Shown piece after piece: positions 34,680 to 44,705 of a stretch of 64,000 bases of DNA. The notes beneath the pieces were generated by a model, which saw nothing but the letters and a program-made list of their open reading frames with translations, had not been told where the DNA came from and ran no database searches. Numbering within the stretch: position 1 is the first letter of the stretch; each line of letters starts with the position of its first letter. The stretch lies in NCBI RefSeq assembly GCF_900182915.1, contig NZ_FXUG01000003.1:124001-188000 (forward strand), in the 5' to 3' direction. Made by a program: the position numbers and the translations under genes. Source of the DNA: Neorhodopirellula lusitana. GTDB lineage: Bacteria; Planctomycetota; Planctomycetia; Pirellulales; Pirellulaceae.

Positions 34680-37238
34680 TCAGTTGGGTTTCTCCAGCAT
34701 GATCAATGCCGAAACCGACTGATTAGCGGGCAACGCAAGCCGCCACTGGGCACCGTCAAACGTTGCCGCTGATGAATGCACCGACTCAATCGGCAACCGG
34801 CTTGAAATCGCAACCGACTGTTCAACCTTGGAGCTCAATTCCAAACGGATCGTGTTCTCGGGAAGATCCCAAGCCAACCGATCGATCACGATGGCCTTCC
34901 GCGCCAGCACCCCAGATATTTCACCGCGTGGAAGTTGCGTTGCAGGAATCCCAGGCAACAAATTGATCTCGCCCGGTCGCGAATAAACGCACATCTCGGT
35001 CAAGATCGCGGGCAACGCTAGGATTGAATCGAGATTGTAAATTCGATGATCGGGATTATGAGAACTGATGAAACTGCGATAGATGAACTTGCTACGCGCG
35101 TAGTGCTCCAGCATGTTCCAAACAATCTCTGGGTCTTGCAAACGAGAACCATAGAAGCCCAATTCCATGAAACCGTGTGCCGACTTATTCCCTTGCCCCG
35201 ACTCAAGGCGTTTTTCAATCGCACGGCGTGCCGCTTGATAGAGTTCGGGAGTCGATGGGTTGATTTCCACCCCAGGATAAACGGCGTGCAAATGAGAGTT
35301 GTGACGATGGTTGTAGTTGTCTTCAACGCCGGGGTAACTCCACTCCGCGATCGCACCGTCTTCGTTGATCCGATACTCTGGTACCTTTTTCAGAAACGCT
35401 TGTAGTTCCGGGATGCGATCCTTCTTGATCCCCAACTCTCGATAGGCATCAATCAGGGCATTGACGCTACCACGAATGATGGCGATCTCCGACGTCGCAT
35501 TGGGAGCCCCCGGCGTGTTGGGCGACTGGTTCTCCGGCGAGATACTGGGGTAAATCAAGAACTTCCCATCACGGCCTTCCATCGGGCCCAGAAAATCCTG
35601 ATAGAACAGAACGGTGTTTTCCAACAACGGAACGACGCGTTCCGCCAAGAACTCGCGATCGCCAGTGAACAAGTAATGCTGCCAGAAATAGGCGCCCAGC
35701 CAACCGGTCGCCCCCGTCCATCCCTGCCAACCAGCGATGGCCACCCCGTGTCGCCAACCGTGAGCGATCGCCCCCATGTAGCCCCGGGCTCCGTACAACT
35801 GTTGAGCGTTGCGTTCCCAATCAGGATACAGCGTTTCAATCCAGCTGAAATAGCTCTCCATCGCCTCGGGTAGGTTGCCAACACTTCCGTTGGAAATGGC
35901 AAGGTTTAAATTCGAATCGTTGGTGTAATGCCCCCACCACATCGGCTTCCAGGTGTCGCCCCAGATCCCCATCAACGTGGGAGGTAGCTCGCCGCTGCTG
36001 GAAATCAGACTGTACCGGCCAACGGCGAAAATCAATTCCAGGTAAGCCGGCGTGGGGCCATTCGCTTCCGCCTCGGCGATGATCTCTTCGGTGGTCCTTC
36101 CGTTTCCAAATTCACCACCCAAACGATAGTGAACCCGGTGAAACATCTCGCCATGCACCTTCGCGTGAGCGGCCAGCAACTCCGCATAGGAATCAGACAA
36201 TTCGTCCAAGTCCGCACGCAAACGATCACGACTGGGCTGGCTCGCAATGGGCAAAAACTCCGTTCGAGTCAGCACCAAGACTTCGTCAGCGTCTTGGATC
36301 AAAATCCGATCTGACTTTGCATGGGATGCCCCGCCTTTGACAATCACACGCGACATCACCTGATAGCCTTCGGCCTGGGGCAACCCATGCAGATGACGGT
36401 AACTGGTGTGCAAGTACATTTCGTCGTCACCGTTTTCTGCACCCTCGATGTGCTCAACGACGGGCGCCGCAATGTCCTCTTCGTTCCAACCGGGTCTCGC
36501 AGCGAAACGCAGTTCTGCGGTCAGTGATGCGTTGCTCGGACGACGCAATCGAGTGACGACCACGTTATCCGGCCGCGAAACGAAGATATCACGCTGCCAA
36601 TCGCCACGATCGTCAGTCCACCTGACTGAAACCTCGCCGCTATCGAGCTGCAAGGTACGTGAGTAGTTCTTGACCTCACCCTTTTTGGGAACCGAGATTT
36701 TGAAATACAAAGCGGGGTGAACGTAGTTCAATCCGAACCGCGGACCGGGGCGGATCAATGCTTCTTCGGGAAACATCTCAGCGTTCCGCTTACCGAACTC
36801 GTTGAAAACGATGCTCGCCGCGGGGCCCCACTTTTCTTGCTTGGCTAGCTCACGGGCCTGTTTGATAGCGGAAACCATATTGGGAACGTCCGGCTTGACT
36901 GGTTGAGTAGGCACCCACAATTTCTCATGGTTCAAGACAATGGTTTCTTCGAGCGGCTGCCCGTGAACCATCACCCCCTGACGCCCATTCCCACTAATCA
37001 ACGCATCGCCCCAATTGGTCGACGGCTGACCGCTTCTTAACACATAGTCGCGTGTGGCAGCCCAATCGCCCTTCGTTTGGGATGCTTGTTCTGGTGCAAC
37101 CTCAGCCGTTGTCACACCGTCCAACGGCGTTGGCTGATCAGCCCATCCACTACTTCCGTTGCCCGCCCAAAACAAAACCAGGAAGCCAATAACGAAGAAA
37201 TTGATACGCGGGTGAGCCATGACCAAAGACGAAGCCAA
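34680..37238 (-). CDS. GH95-family alpha-fucosidase-like glycosidase
   Basis: This secreted protein (852 residues; a Met six codons in at 37220 is an equally good start) has the signal segment INFFVIGFLVLFWAGNGSSG. It shows GH95 signatures: the N-terminal beta-sandwich NWGDALISGNGRQGVMVHG and LNHEKLWVPTQP, then the (alpha/alpha)6 barrel with PPTLMGIWGDTWKPMWWGHY, the YTNDSNLNLAISNG stretch, and HRHNSHLHAVYPG. GH95 enzymes are inverting alpha-L-fucosidases or alpha-L-galactosidases. It lies between the FecR-LamG gene and the GH29 gene on the same strand. The pair would attack different fucose linkages. Specificity cannot be told from sequence. Confidence 0.9.
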   Translation of the reverse strand: MASSLVMAHPRINFFVIGFLVLFWAGNGSSGWADQPTPLDGVTTAEVAPEQASQTKGDWAATRDYVLRSGQPSTNWGDALISGNGRQGVMVHGQPLEETIVLNHEKLWVPTQPVKPDVPNMVSAIKQARELAKQEKWGPAASIVFNEFGKRNAEMFPEEALIRPGPRFGLNYVHPALYFKISVPKKGEVKNYSRTLQLDSGEVSVRWTDDRGDWQRDIFVSRPDNVVVTRLRRPSNASLTAELRFAARPGWNEEDIAAPVVEHIEGAENGDDEMYLHTSYRHLHGLPQAEGYQVMSRVIVKGGASHAKSDRILIQDADEVLVLTRTEFLPIASQPSRDRLRADLDELSDSYAELLAAHAKVHGEMFHRVHYRLGGEFGNGRTTEEIIAEAEANGPTPAYLELIFAVGRYSLISSSGELPPTLMGIWGDTWKPMWWGHYTNDSNLNLAISNGSVGNLPEAMESYFSWIETLYPDWERNAQQLYGARGYMGAIAHGWRHGVAIAGWQGWTGATGWLGAYFWQHYLFTGDREFLAERVVPLLENTVLFYQDFLGPMEGRDGKFLIYPSISPENQSPNTPGAPNATSEIAIIRGSVNALIDAYRELGIKKDRIPELQAFLKKVPEYRINEDGAIAEWSYPGVEDNYNHRHNSHLHAVYPGVEINPSTPELYQAARRAIEKRLESGQGNKSAHGFMELGFYGSRLQDPEIVWNMLEHYARSKFIYRSFISSHNPDHRIYNLDSILALPAILTEMCVYSRPGEINLLPGIPATQLPRGEISGVLARKAIVIDRLAWDLPENTIRLELSSKVEQSVAISSRLPIESVHSSAATFDGAQWRLALPANQSVSALIMLEKPN

Positions 37239-37244
37239 GTAGTG

Positions 37245-37265
37245 TGGTATCCAGCGTCGATACCA
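37245..37265. other. hairpin upstream of the GH95 gene
   Basis: TGGTATC-CAGCGTC-GATACCA is a perfect 7-bp stem with a 7-nt loop, immediately upstream of the GH95 start on its coding strand. It could be an operator half-site pair or a leader hairpin. Confidence 0.35.
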
Positions 37266-37439
37266 TGCAAGAAGTTAGCGTGAGACAGTGTAAATACTGC
37301 CGCATGACACCAAACCAGCCTTGCCAACTCATGCGAAACTACGTTTTTCTACCTCGATGCCTGGGTTCTACCATCCCAGCAACGAGGCAAGACAAACTGC
37401 GTTTCACCTTTGACAACAAACAACCGCCACGACGTCAGC

Positions 37440-39212
37440 CTAGGAAGCTGGCTTGCCCGCGTTGTAAAGCTGCTCGATTTCGGCCGGGGACAAGGCACGA
37501 TCGAATACCGCAAACTCATCAATTTGCCCGTTGAGATTTCGGATTGGCCACTCATCGTAATGACGCTTGGGACTCCAGTTCCCCAGCTCCGCTTTGCCAA
37601 TTCGGAACTTGTACTCTCCCTTTGGCAACTCGCCGTCATAATACGGGCTCATTCCAATAAGTTCCCCGTTGACGTAGTGCCGCACCTCCGTTGTTTGCGA
37701 ATCGGCAACGGCAGCGATATGGAACCAACGCCCCAAGTCATCGTACCCAAACACCGGCTTTGAAACACAAATGACGCGATCCTCACCTGGCGGCTTGATA
37801 CCGGTATCAATAGAACCCGATGAACGGATCTGCCAGTGAATGTCACCGTTTTCATAAGCATCGGTCAGCATGATTGAATTGAAATGCCGATCAAAGCCAT
37901 CGATTCGCATCCAAGCACTCATTGTCAATCGTTCGAATTCGCCCGGGACCTCAAAACGCACTCGGTCGTCAGGGCGTTTGAACTCCAAAGCGTTCTTGCC
38001 CTTCCATCGACCTTGTGTCCAGCGGCAACCAATGACCGAGCCATCGACGGAATCACTGCAAAGGTTGTTCAGTTCATACGGATGATCGTCTTTGTGCTGA
38101 AAGTCGTAAAAGACCAGCAAACTCGGGTCGCTGGACAATTCATCGCGATACGCCCGCCATTCCTGATGCCGCTTGACTTCAGACGACTCCTTCAGCAACC
38201 GCAACTCATTGCTGCTAGGAAACTGCTGAGCGTCGGAATCAATTCGTTGCTGCCGATCCTCCACCTGCTTGAGCCCATTGCCTGATGTGATCCGCTGCAC
38301 CGGGACATTCCCACGGCTACTGCGGACCTCAACCTCACCATCAAACACATGCAGTTCTTGACGACCGTCACGCGTTGTTTCGAGTGCGAAGTCAGTACCG
38401 AGGTCAACGTACTTGGTTTCTTTGGACTGGATCGTAAATCCGCTAGCCGAAGGCGGCACGTGACAGCGAACTTTCCCATAGAACAACAACCCTGACATCC
38501 GGGACACCAATTCAATCTTTGCTGGCCCTTCGATGATTGCAGTCGCACCGCTTAAGAAGCCTAGCTCAACCACCCCCTCGGACAGTTCAATGGTTTGCGG
38601 ACCAAGCATGTCACCAATTTGAATGCCCCGGTTTGGCGTCACCCATTTCGCAGTTCCCGAATCTCGCAACACTGCAACATTGAGATTGGCAACAGCACGA
38701 TCAAACCGCGGTGCATTCACCACGGTATGAGCACTCGTTCGAGTAATCTTTTGGGATCCCGAAGCTGCATCTTCCTCGTAATAGACCCCTTCGCGGTCAG
38801 CGTCCGAACTGGGCTGCCAGGCGACGTCACGCGGAGCGCGAGCCAGAAAAGTCTGAGCCCCCAACGCGAATAGCACCACCGCAGCACAAGCGAACAAGAC
38901 CCAACCCACGCCGGAAGCGTTGCTGTAAACGATCCCCTCTTCCTGCAAGTCAACGCCCAACGGAACCAGCTTCGGTGGTGACATCGGCTTGGATGCATCC
39001 ACCTCGGGCGTATTGCCTACCAATTCAGAGACGTTGTCATGGGAAGCGTCGGTCAGTTCGTGCAAAGCTGCGTGCAGCCTCAACACACGACGAAACTCCT
39101 TCCGGGCCTCTGGGCTCTCACGGAGTGTATCCTGCAACAGGTCAAACTGATCTGCATCGATTACGTTGGAACAGTAGCGTTGGACTAATTCTTCGAAATT
39201 GGCGGAGATCAT
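37440..39212 (-). CDS. FecR-like anti-sigma protein with C-terminal LamG domain
   Basis: The ATG at 39212 overlaps the sigma-factor stop (ATGA) and gives 590 residues. The N-terminal 100 residues (LVQRYCSNVIDADQFDLLQD, ESPEARKEFRRVLRLHAAL) form the cytoplasmic sigma-binding type region. One membrane helix (WVLFACAAVVLFALGAQTFL) follows. A FecR domain is visible as YVDLGTDFALETTRDG and ELHVFDGEVEVRSSRG. A LamG/concanavalin-like domain occupies about 390-585 (LTMSAWMRIDGFDRHFNSIM, GRWFHIAAVADSQTTEVRHY, FAVFDRALSPAEIEQLY). The product should hold the sigma factor and sense an extracellular ligand, perhaps a carbohydrate. It is upstream of GH95 and GH29. Confidence 0.88.
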   Translation of the reverse strand: MISANFEELVQRYCSNVIDADQFDLLQDTLRESPEARKEFRRVLRLHAALHELTDASHDNVSELVGNTPEVDASKPMSPPKLVPLGVDLQEEGIVYSNASGVGWVLFACAAVVLFALGAQTFLARAPRDVAWQPSSDADREGVYYEEDAASGSQKITRTSAHTVVNAPRFDRAVANLNVAVLRDSGTAKWVTPNRGIQIGDMLGPQTIELSEGVVELGFLSGATAIIEGPAKIELVSRMSGLLFYGKVRCHVPPSASGFTIQSKETKYVDLGTDFALETTRDGRQELHVFDGEVEVRSSRGNVPVQRITSGNGLKQVEDRQQRIDSDAQQFPSSNELRLLKESSEVKRHQEWRAYRDELSSDPSLLVFYDFQHKDDHPYELNNLCSDSVDGSVIGCRWTQGRWKGKNALEFKRPDDRVRFEVPGEFERLTMSAWMRIDGFDRHFNSIMLTDAYENGDIHWQIRSSGSIDTGIKPPGEDRVICVSKPVFGYDDLGRWFHIAAVADSQTTEVRHYVNGELIGMSPYYDGELPKGEYKFRIGKAELGNWSPKRHYDEWPIRNLNGQIDEFAVFDRALSPAEIEQLYNAGKPAS

Positions 39213-39766
39213 TCGTTGCCCAATGCTGGGGTAACAGGCTGGCACTTGTGGTCGATACAACGTTGTAGGCGACGGCGAAGTCTTGCGACGGTCTTGTAAA
39301 GACTGTTGGCCGTCACATCCAATCGGTCTGCGACCGACGTCAGCGATTGGTTCGTCCCGTATGCCGTGACAATCAACTCCCGCTCAGAATCATCGAGCTT
39401 GGTCATACAATCGTCCAAGTAGTGCAGCATTTGGTCATCGGCCTGAAAGTCTTCTTCGCTGGCGTATTCAGAAGCCAACTGAGCGAGTAGATCATCATCA
39501 AAAACAAATCGATTGCGTGCCAGTTTGCGGCGGTGCATTTGAGCTTCATACCGAGCCACCACGTAGGACCACTTCAAAAAGCCGTCGTCGTCTTGCAAAG
39601 CTGAAAACTTTTCCCACAGCACGACACTGACGTTTTGCATTACTTCGTCAACCGCATCTCGGTTCACAAGCAATCCGTACAAAAACGCCCGAATCCGCCG
39701 TTCGTTGGCAGTAAAAAGACGCACGAATCTCGCGACGTCGCCCCCCGCTCCTGCCTGATTATCCAC
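39209..39766 (-). CDS. ECF-type RNA polymerase sigma factor
   Basis: This 185-residue sigma-70 family protein has region 2 (FLYGLLVNRDAVDEVMQNVS, VLWEKF; then GFLKWSYVVARYEAQMHRRK) and region 4 (LDDSERELIVTAYGTNQSLT followed by SVADRLDVTANSLYKTVARL). It fits the Rhodopirellula/Verrucomicrobium group of ECF-like factors. It overlaps the FecR-LamG gene by ATGA, the standard sigma/anti-sigma pairing. It probably drives the downstream fucosidase genes and perhaps the upstream DUF1501 and DUF1549/1553 genes. Its promoter motif cannot be inferred here. Confidence 0.92.
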   Translation of the reverse strand: MDNQAGAGGDVARFVRLFTANERRIRAFLYGLLVNRDAVDEVMQNVSVVLWEKFSALQDDDGFLKWSYVVARYEAQMHRRKLARNRFVFDDDLLAQLASEYASEEDFQADDQMLHYLDDCMTKLDDSERELIVTAYGTNQSLTSVADRLDVTANSLYKTVARLRRRLQRCIDHKCQPVTPALGNE

Positions 39767-39958
39767 AGTCAGCCACCTATATTCTTAAACACTCAAAATT
39801 CCGACAAAGCAACAACCGAACCCTCAATAGGGGCCCCTGTAGGTTACTGCCATCAAACAGGAATTCAGCCTATCAAAAACAAAAGATTTCCGACATTGCT
39901 TCGTTCGTCCAACCGCACGTGAGCCACCATGACGAACGCCTCGGTCCACCTCGAAGTT

Positions 39959-41422
39959 TCAGCCAATCACCTCATGAATAACTGAAGCCGGCTTGACCCC
40001 CGTTAACTTCTGATGAAGCCCTTGGAAGTAATGCGTCATTCGATCCGAATCGATCCCCAATAAGTGCAACATTGTCGCATGAAAATCGCGAACATGAACC
40101 GGATCGGTCGCGGGCCGGTAGCCAAACTCATCGGTTTCCCCGTAGGTGAACCCCGGTTTGACACCGCCACCCGCCATAAACAATGTGAACGCTGCCGGAG
40201 CGTGGTCGCGACCAATCAACGCCATCTTGTTACCTCCGCGATTTTCTCGCATCGGCGTACGCCCGAACTCACCGCCCCAGACGACCAATGTGTCCTCCAA
40301 CAGCCCGCGCCGCTGCAAGTCAGTCAACAACGCCGAGATCGGCTGATCGACCTGGCGACACTTATCGGCAAACCCCTCATTAATCGAGGTCTTCTTTTCT
40401 GTGCCATGCGAATCCCAGCCGCTGTCATACAGCTGGATGAAACGAACCCCCGCTTCCGCAAATCGACGCGCGAGCAAGCAATTATTCGCGAACGAGGACT
40501 CCCCCTTCTTCGCACCGTATAGATCCAGAATCTCCTGCGGCTCATCATTGATGTTTGCCACTTCAGGAACAGTCATCTGCATCCGAAACGACATCTCGTA
40601 CTGGGCGATCCGCGTCAACGTTTCAGGGTCGTGGAAATGATCATGGCTCTTGCGGTTCAAGTCACCCAAAGCATCGAGCATCTGGCGGCGAATGTCGCGA
40701 GTCACATTCTTGGGATTTGAGATATTCAAGATCGGATCCCCCTGGGACCGACACTGCACACCCTGATAGACCGATGGCAAGAAACCACTGGACCACAATG
40801 CTTTGCCGTTGCGAGGGACGCCGCCCGACAACAACACCATGAACCCTGGCAAATCTTCGTTTTCGGTACCAAGCCCCCACGTCACCCACGATCCCTCTGA
40901 CGGATAACCGATCCGAGCATTTCCGGTGTGCACCAAAAGCTGCGCTGGACCGTGATTAAACTGGTCGGTTTGCATCGTCTTGATAAAACACAACTTGTCC
41001 GCGTGACTCGCAACATGCGGAAACAACTCCGATACCCAAGCCCCGCTCTCGCCGTGCTGCTTGAACGAAAACTGCGGCCCTAGCATTTGCGGCGTGCCCT
41101 GAATGAACGCAAAACGCTGCCCATCGAGGTACTCCTGCGGCGCATCCTTGCCGTCGTACTTCGCCAGCATCGGCTTGTAATCAAACAGTTCTAACTGGCT
41201 GGGACCACCAATCATGTGCAGGAAGATGACCCGCTTCGCCTTGGCTGGAAAATGCGGCAACGCTGGCATTTCGGCCGACGACGCATGGGCGGACCGCCCC
41301 GCTGCCTGCGAAGCCATCCAAAGCGACCCCAGCCCGGTCGTGCAGCGAGACAAAAACTGACGCCGCGTGTCGTCCTCCAACTTCGCACGCCGTAATTCTT
41401 GTTCAATCGACAGTCGGTTCAT
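39959..41422 (-). CDS. DUF1501 family secreted protein
   Basis: This 487-residue protein belongs to DUF1501, related in fold to the alkaline phosphatase/sulfatase superfamily and very abundant in planctomycetes. A Tat signal is clear: TRRQFLSRCTTGLGSLWMAS at about 20-39. Family sequence includes VIFLHMIGGPSQLELFDYKP, GSWVTWGLGTENEDLPGFMV, VVWGGEFGRTPMRENRGG and GRDHAPAAFTLFMAGGGVKP. The Asp, His and Glu residues in these motifs are compatible with a metal site. It follows the DUF1549/DUF1553 cytochrome-type gene by 52 nt; the two families are usually adjacent and probably work together in the periplasm. Activity unknown. Confidence 0.93.
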   Translation of the reverse strand: MNRLSIEQELRRAKLEDDTRRQFLSRCTTGLGSLWMASQAAGRSAHASSAEMPALPHFPAKAKRVIFLHMIGGPSQLELFDYKPMLAKYDGKDAPQEYLDGQRFAFIQGTPQMLGPQFSFKQHGESGAWVSELFPHVASHADKLCFIKTMQTDQFNHGPAQLLVHTGNARIGYPSEGSWVTWGLGTENEDLPGFMVLLSGGVPRNGKALWSSGFLPSVYQGVQCRSQGDPILNISNPKNVTRDIRRQMLDALGDLNRKSHDHFHDPETLTRIAQYEMSFRMQMTVPEVANINDEPQEILDLYGAKKGESSFANNCLLARRFAEAGVRFIQLYDSGWDSHGTEKKTSINEGFADKCRQVDQPISALLTDLQRRGLLEDTLVVWGGEFGRTPMRENRGGNKMALIGRDHAPAAFTLFMAGGGVKPGFTYGETDEFGYRPATDPVHVRDFHATMLHLLGIDSDRMTHYFQGLHQKLTGVKPASVIHEVIG

Positions 41423-41474
41423 GTTTGATTTTCCATGGGGAATAAACGGCCATCACGCCAGGGCATGCACCCAG

Positions 41475-44372
41475 CTATTTGGTAATAATTTCGTCAAGAT
41501 TCAGAAGCACGGCCGCCACCGATTGCATCGCGATACTGGAATCGCTGGCTGCCGCCACTTCACGAAACAGACGAACCAATCGATCGACCTCGTCCGACTC
41601 CGCGGTTCGACTTGTCGCCGCAAGAATGCCAAACGCGATCTGCTCGTCCACTTCCTCCGAGTGCGCGATCATGCGATCAGCGAATGCTTGCGAGCACTCA
41701 ACAAACCCCGCATCGTTCATCAACATCAACGGCTGCAGCGGAGTGTTTGACCGCAGCCTTTTCGGCACACAAAAGTCGCGTGATGGAGCATCAAAGGCGG
41801 CCGACATCGGGAACGGCACGCTTCGCTTCACGTACGTGTAAACGCTTCGGCGATAGCGATCTTCTTGGCCCGGCTTCGGCGTCCGCCACGACCCTCGCCG
41901 CGCCCGCCAAACACCAGGCGGCAAAGGAGGATAAGACGGCTCGCCAAACATCTTGTCACTCAACAACCCACTGATCGCCAGCATCTGGTCACGCACCGTC
42001 TCGGCCGGCAAACCGTGCCTGGGGCCGCGCGCTAGAAAACGATTCGCCGCATCGGCTTCCAACAACTCAGGACGAATCCGCGAACTTTGCCGATAGGTTC
42101 GTGACAATGCGATTTCACGAACAAGCTGCTTCAAACTCCACTGATAATCATCCCGAAATCGCACCGCCAAATCGTCCAGCAACTCGGGGTGCGAAGGCCG
42201 ATCGCCGGTCGAACCAAAGTCCTCCTCCGTCGCCACCAAGCCCACACCAAACATCTGCGCCCACACACGATTCACAGCCACCCGGGCCGTCAATGGATTC
42301 TCTTCACTGACCAACCAATTTGCCATCTGCAAACGATCCGAAAGCGGCTCCTCGTGATCCAACAAAGACTGCGGCACATCGGGATATACCTGATCACCCT
42401 TCGTCAAAAACAGCCCGCCCTCAAACACATGAGTAGGACGCGACAAGCTGGGCTCTCGCTCGATCAGCACAGGCACCTCACTCGACTCAATCGCCGCCAA
42501 CTTCGCCTGAACCGCCTTCAATTCCCTCGTTGCCTTAGCAATTCCCTTGTCGGTTAGCAATGACGTCAAGCGACTGTCCGACGACACCGCGAAGTGCCCC
42601 CGCCGAGCCACCAACGGAAACGCAGCCAACTCGGTATGCCGATACAAGACCGTCAACTTCAGCTTCGCTCCCTCAGGAACCTCCGCCGCATCCTTTAATA
42701 CCAACACCGCCTGCCTTGGATGATGAATTCGGCTGAACGCCGCAAAGCCGGGCTTGCCGTCTCGCAAGCTTTCGTTCGGATCAAAGTATGGGAACGGCTC
42801 GTCGCCATAGACGGCGGCCAAGTCCAACTTCTTCACCCGTGGACGCTTCTGGCCCTCACCCGGCGGCATCACCAATTCAGCGGTAATGCGAGACATCACA
42901 AAGCCCCACTCTGAATCCGCCAACGCCTGCGACGGATCCAGTGGCAAGATGGTCATCTGAATGCCGGTCAAGGCCGATACCGATTCGGGCATCGGCATTT
43001 CCACGGTAATCACCGTACCGCTGGAAACCGTGCCCGTCGTGAAATACTCATCCCATTGCTCATGCGATTCCACCTTAACCTTCGCTGACTTTGAAGTCTT
43101 ACCACTCGATATCCGCAAATGATTCCAGTGCGATGGTTCCGCAACCACATCCCATCGCTGCTGCCAAATCGAGCGAGTCCGCTGCTGCACATCCCGCTGC
43201 ATTCGCGATGCCGCCGCGTAGTCCGACTTCGCCAAAGGCACCTTCACAACCGGCCAATCATCATTCAGATCCGAATCCGCCGTGTTGTTGAAGTACGACA
43301 CAAACTGATAGTACTCTTCGTGCGTGAACGGATCGTAAGGATGGTCGTGACACTGCGTGCAACCAAACGTCGTGCCTTGCCACGTTTGCCAGACCGTACT
43401 AACCCGGTCCAGCACCGCCGCGATGCGGAACTCCTCGTCGTCTGTCCCGCCCTCTTCGTTCGTGTGCGTCAAACGGTGAACCGCTGTCGCGACCAAATCC
43501 TCCACCGTCCGTTCGGGCAACAAGTCACCCGCGATCTGCTTCACCGTAAATTGATCGTAGGGCATGTCCGCATTGAAGGCGTCGATGACCCAGTCCCGAT
43601 ACTTCCATATCTCGCGAGGCGAGTCTTCACCCTGACCACGCGAATCCGCGTACCTCACCAAGTCAAACCACACACTGGCCCAACGCTCGCCAAAGAGAGG
43701 CGACTGCAACAACCGGTCCACCACGGTCGCATAGGCTTCCGCCCCATTACTTTCCAGATCGACCAAGAACGCCTCACGCTCAGCCAATGAGGCTGGCAAC
43801 CCGATCAAGTCCAACGACACCCGCCGCAACCAACGCGTGGGCTGCTCATCTTCGGCCGGCAAGATTCCCCGTTCGTCCAATTGTTTCAAAACAAACGCAT
43901 CGATTTTGTGCGTTGGCCAATCCGCTTGCGAGACAGGCGGTGCAGGATGCTCGCGGGGCAACTGATACGCCCAGTGCTTGCCCCACGTCGCGCCCTGTTC
44001 GATCCAGCGTGACAGCACGTCAACCTCGGCGTCACTTAGCCGAGGCCCGTGGCTTGCCGGCGGCATGCGAGTGTCTTCATCGGATTCCAACACGCGAACC
44101 AGCAACTCCGAAGCATCCGGCTCGCCAGGCTCGACCGAGTACATCGCCGAGTCCTCGTAAACAAACGACAAATCCGCCGCCTGCTTCACCCCGCCATGAC
44201 ACGCGGTGCAATGCCGAGTGAAGATCGGCCGAATCTGGCGATCAAAATCAACCTGCGTCGACCCCTGCAACGACGAACCATCGCTCGCACGGACCGCAGA
44301 GAAAGACAGGCCCAAACAAAGACAAAAAGCACACGCTAGAACGCGGACGACCGACATCACACCCTTACTCAT
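41475..44372 (-). CDS. planctomycete cytochrome-C-type DUF1549/DUF1553 (PSD1) protein
   Basis: This exported protein (965 residues from the ATG at 44372; ATGs at 44399 and 44357 are alternatives) has a signal segment VVRVLACAFCLCLGLSFSAV. A heme site FTRHCTACHGG lies near residue 55, with the RMPPASHGPRLSDAEVDVL context. DUF1549 follows (WPTHKIDAFVLKQLDERGIL, WLRRVSLDLIGLPASLAE), then a QCHDHPYDPFTHEEYYQFVS segment. A variable middle domain comes next, and DUF1553 (LTARVAVNRVWAQMFGVGLV) ends the protein. It pairs with DUF1501 just downstream. Binding of c-type heme is expected from CxxCH; the reaction and substrate are unknown. Confidence 0.92.
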   Translation of the reverse strand: MSKGVMSVVRVLACAFCLCLGLSFSAVRASDGSSLQGSTQVDFDRQIRPIFTRHCTACHGGVKQAADLSFVYEDSAMYSVEPGEPDASELLVRVLESDEDTRMPPASHGPRLSDAEVDVLSRWIEQGATWGKHWAYQLPREHPAPPVSQADWPTHKIDAFVLKQLDERGILPAEDEQPTRWLRRVSLDLIGLPASLAEREAFLVDLESNGAEAYATVVDRLLQSPLFGERWASVWFDLVRYADSRGQGEDSPREIWKYRDWVIDAFNADMPYDQFTVKQIAGDLLPERTVEDLVATAVHRLTHTNEEGGTDDEEFRIAAVLDRVSTVWQTWQGTTFGCTQCHDHPYDPFTHEEYYQFVSYFNNTADSDLNDDWPVVKVPLAKSDYAAASRMQRDVQQRTRSIWQQRWDVVAEPSHWNHLRISSGKTSKSAKVKVESHEQWDEYFTTGTVSSGTVITVEMPMPESVSALTGIQMTILPLDPSQALADSEWGFVMSRITAELVMPPGEGQKRPRVKKLDLAAVYGDEPFPYFDPNESLRDGKPGFAAFSRIHHPRQAVLVLKDAAEVPEGAKLKLTVLYRHTELAAFPLVARRGHFAVSSDSRLTSLLTDKGIAKATRELKAVQAKLAAIESSEVPVLIEREPSLSRPTHVFEGGLFLTKGDQVYPDVPQSLLDHEEPLSDRLQMANWLVSEENPLTARVAVNRVWAQMFGVGLVATEEDFGSTGDRPSHPELLDDLAVRFRDDYQWSLKQLVREIALSRTYRQSSRIRPELLEADAANRFLARGPRHGLPAETVRDQMLAISGLLSDKMFGEPSYPPLPPGVWRARRGSWRTPKPGQEDRYRRSVYTYVKRSVPFPMSAAFDAPSRDFCVPKRLRSNTPLQPLMLMNDAGFVECSQAFADRMIAHSEEVDEQIAFGILAATSRTAESDEVDRLVRLFREVAAASDSSIAMQSVAAVLLNLDEIITK

Positions 44373-44399
44373 TAGATAATCTGGCAGCCCGCGCACCAC

Positions 44400-44705
44400 A
44401 TTCCCGAAAATGGCGGCAGTCGTTTACCGACTGACGGCGGGCCGCAAAAAGACATTGCCACCTCAGCCTACTGACCGGGGGCTCGCCGCAAGATCGCGAC
44501 TGAATCGGAAACAAAATCCGCAGCGGGAAAACCAAAACAAAGTTGGCAGAGACACCGCTTGAATCCAAACATTCGACTTGGTGTCGCGAGATCCACACAA
44601 CAGGACGGACGGGCCCGAAAGCCCGTCACTCGTCCAAATCAATCAACAAGAGTAAAGCCAAACGATCAGAGGGCGAAACTACAACGCCCCCTGAAACAAT
44701 CTTGC
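44400..44705. other. intergenic region upstream of the DUF1549/1553 gene
   Basis: These 306 nt carry the promoter side of the DUF1549/1553 gene and the 3' flank of the first DUF1559 gene. Apart from the hairpin at 44603-44635, I found nothing recognisable. Confidence 0.5.
44603..44635. terminator. GC-rich hairpin downstream of DUF1559 gene
   Basis: GGACG-GACGGGC, loop CCGAAA, GCCCGTC, a 3-nt bulge, then CGTCC form a 12-bp bulged stem about 70 nt beyond the stop of the DUF1559 gene. There is no T tract, so it may be a weak or factor-assisted terminator. Confidence 0.45.
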
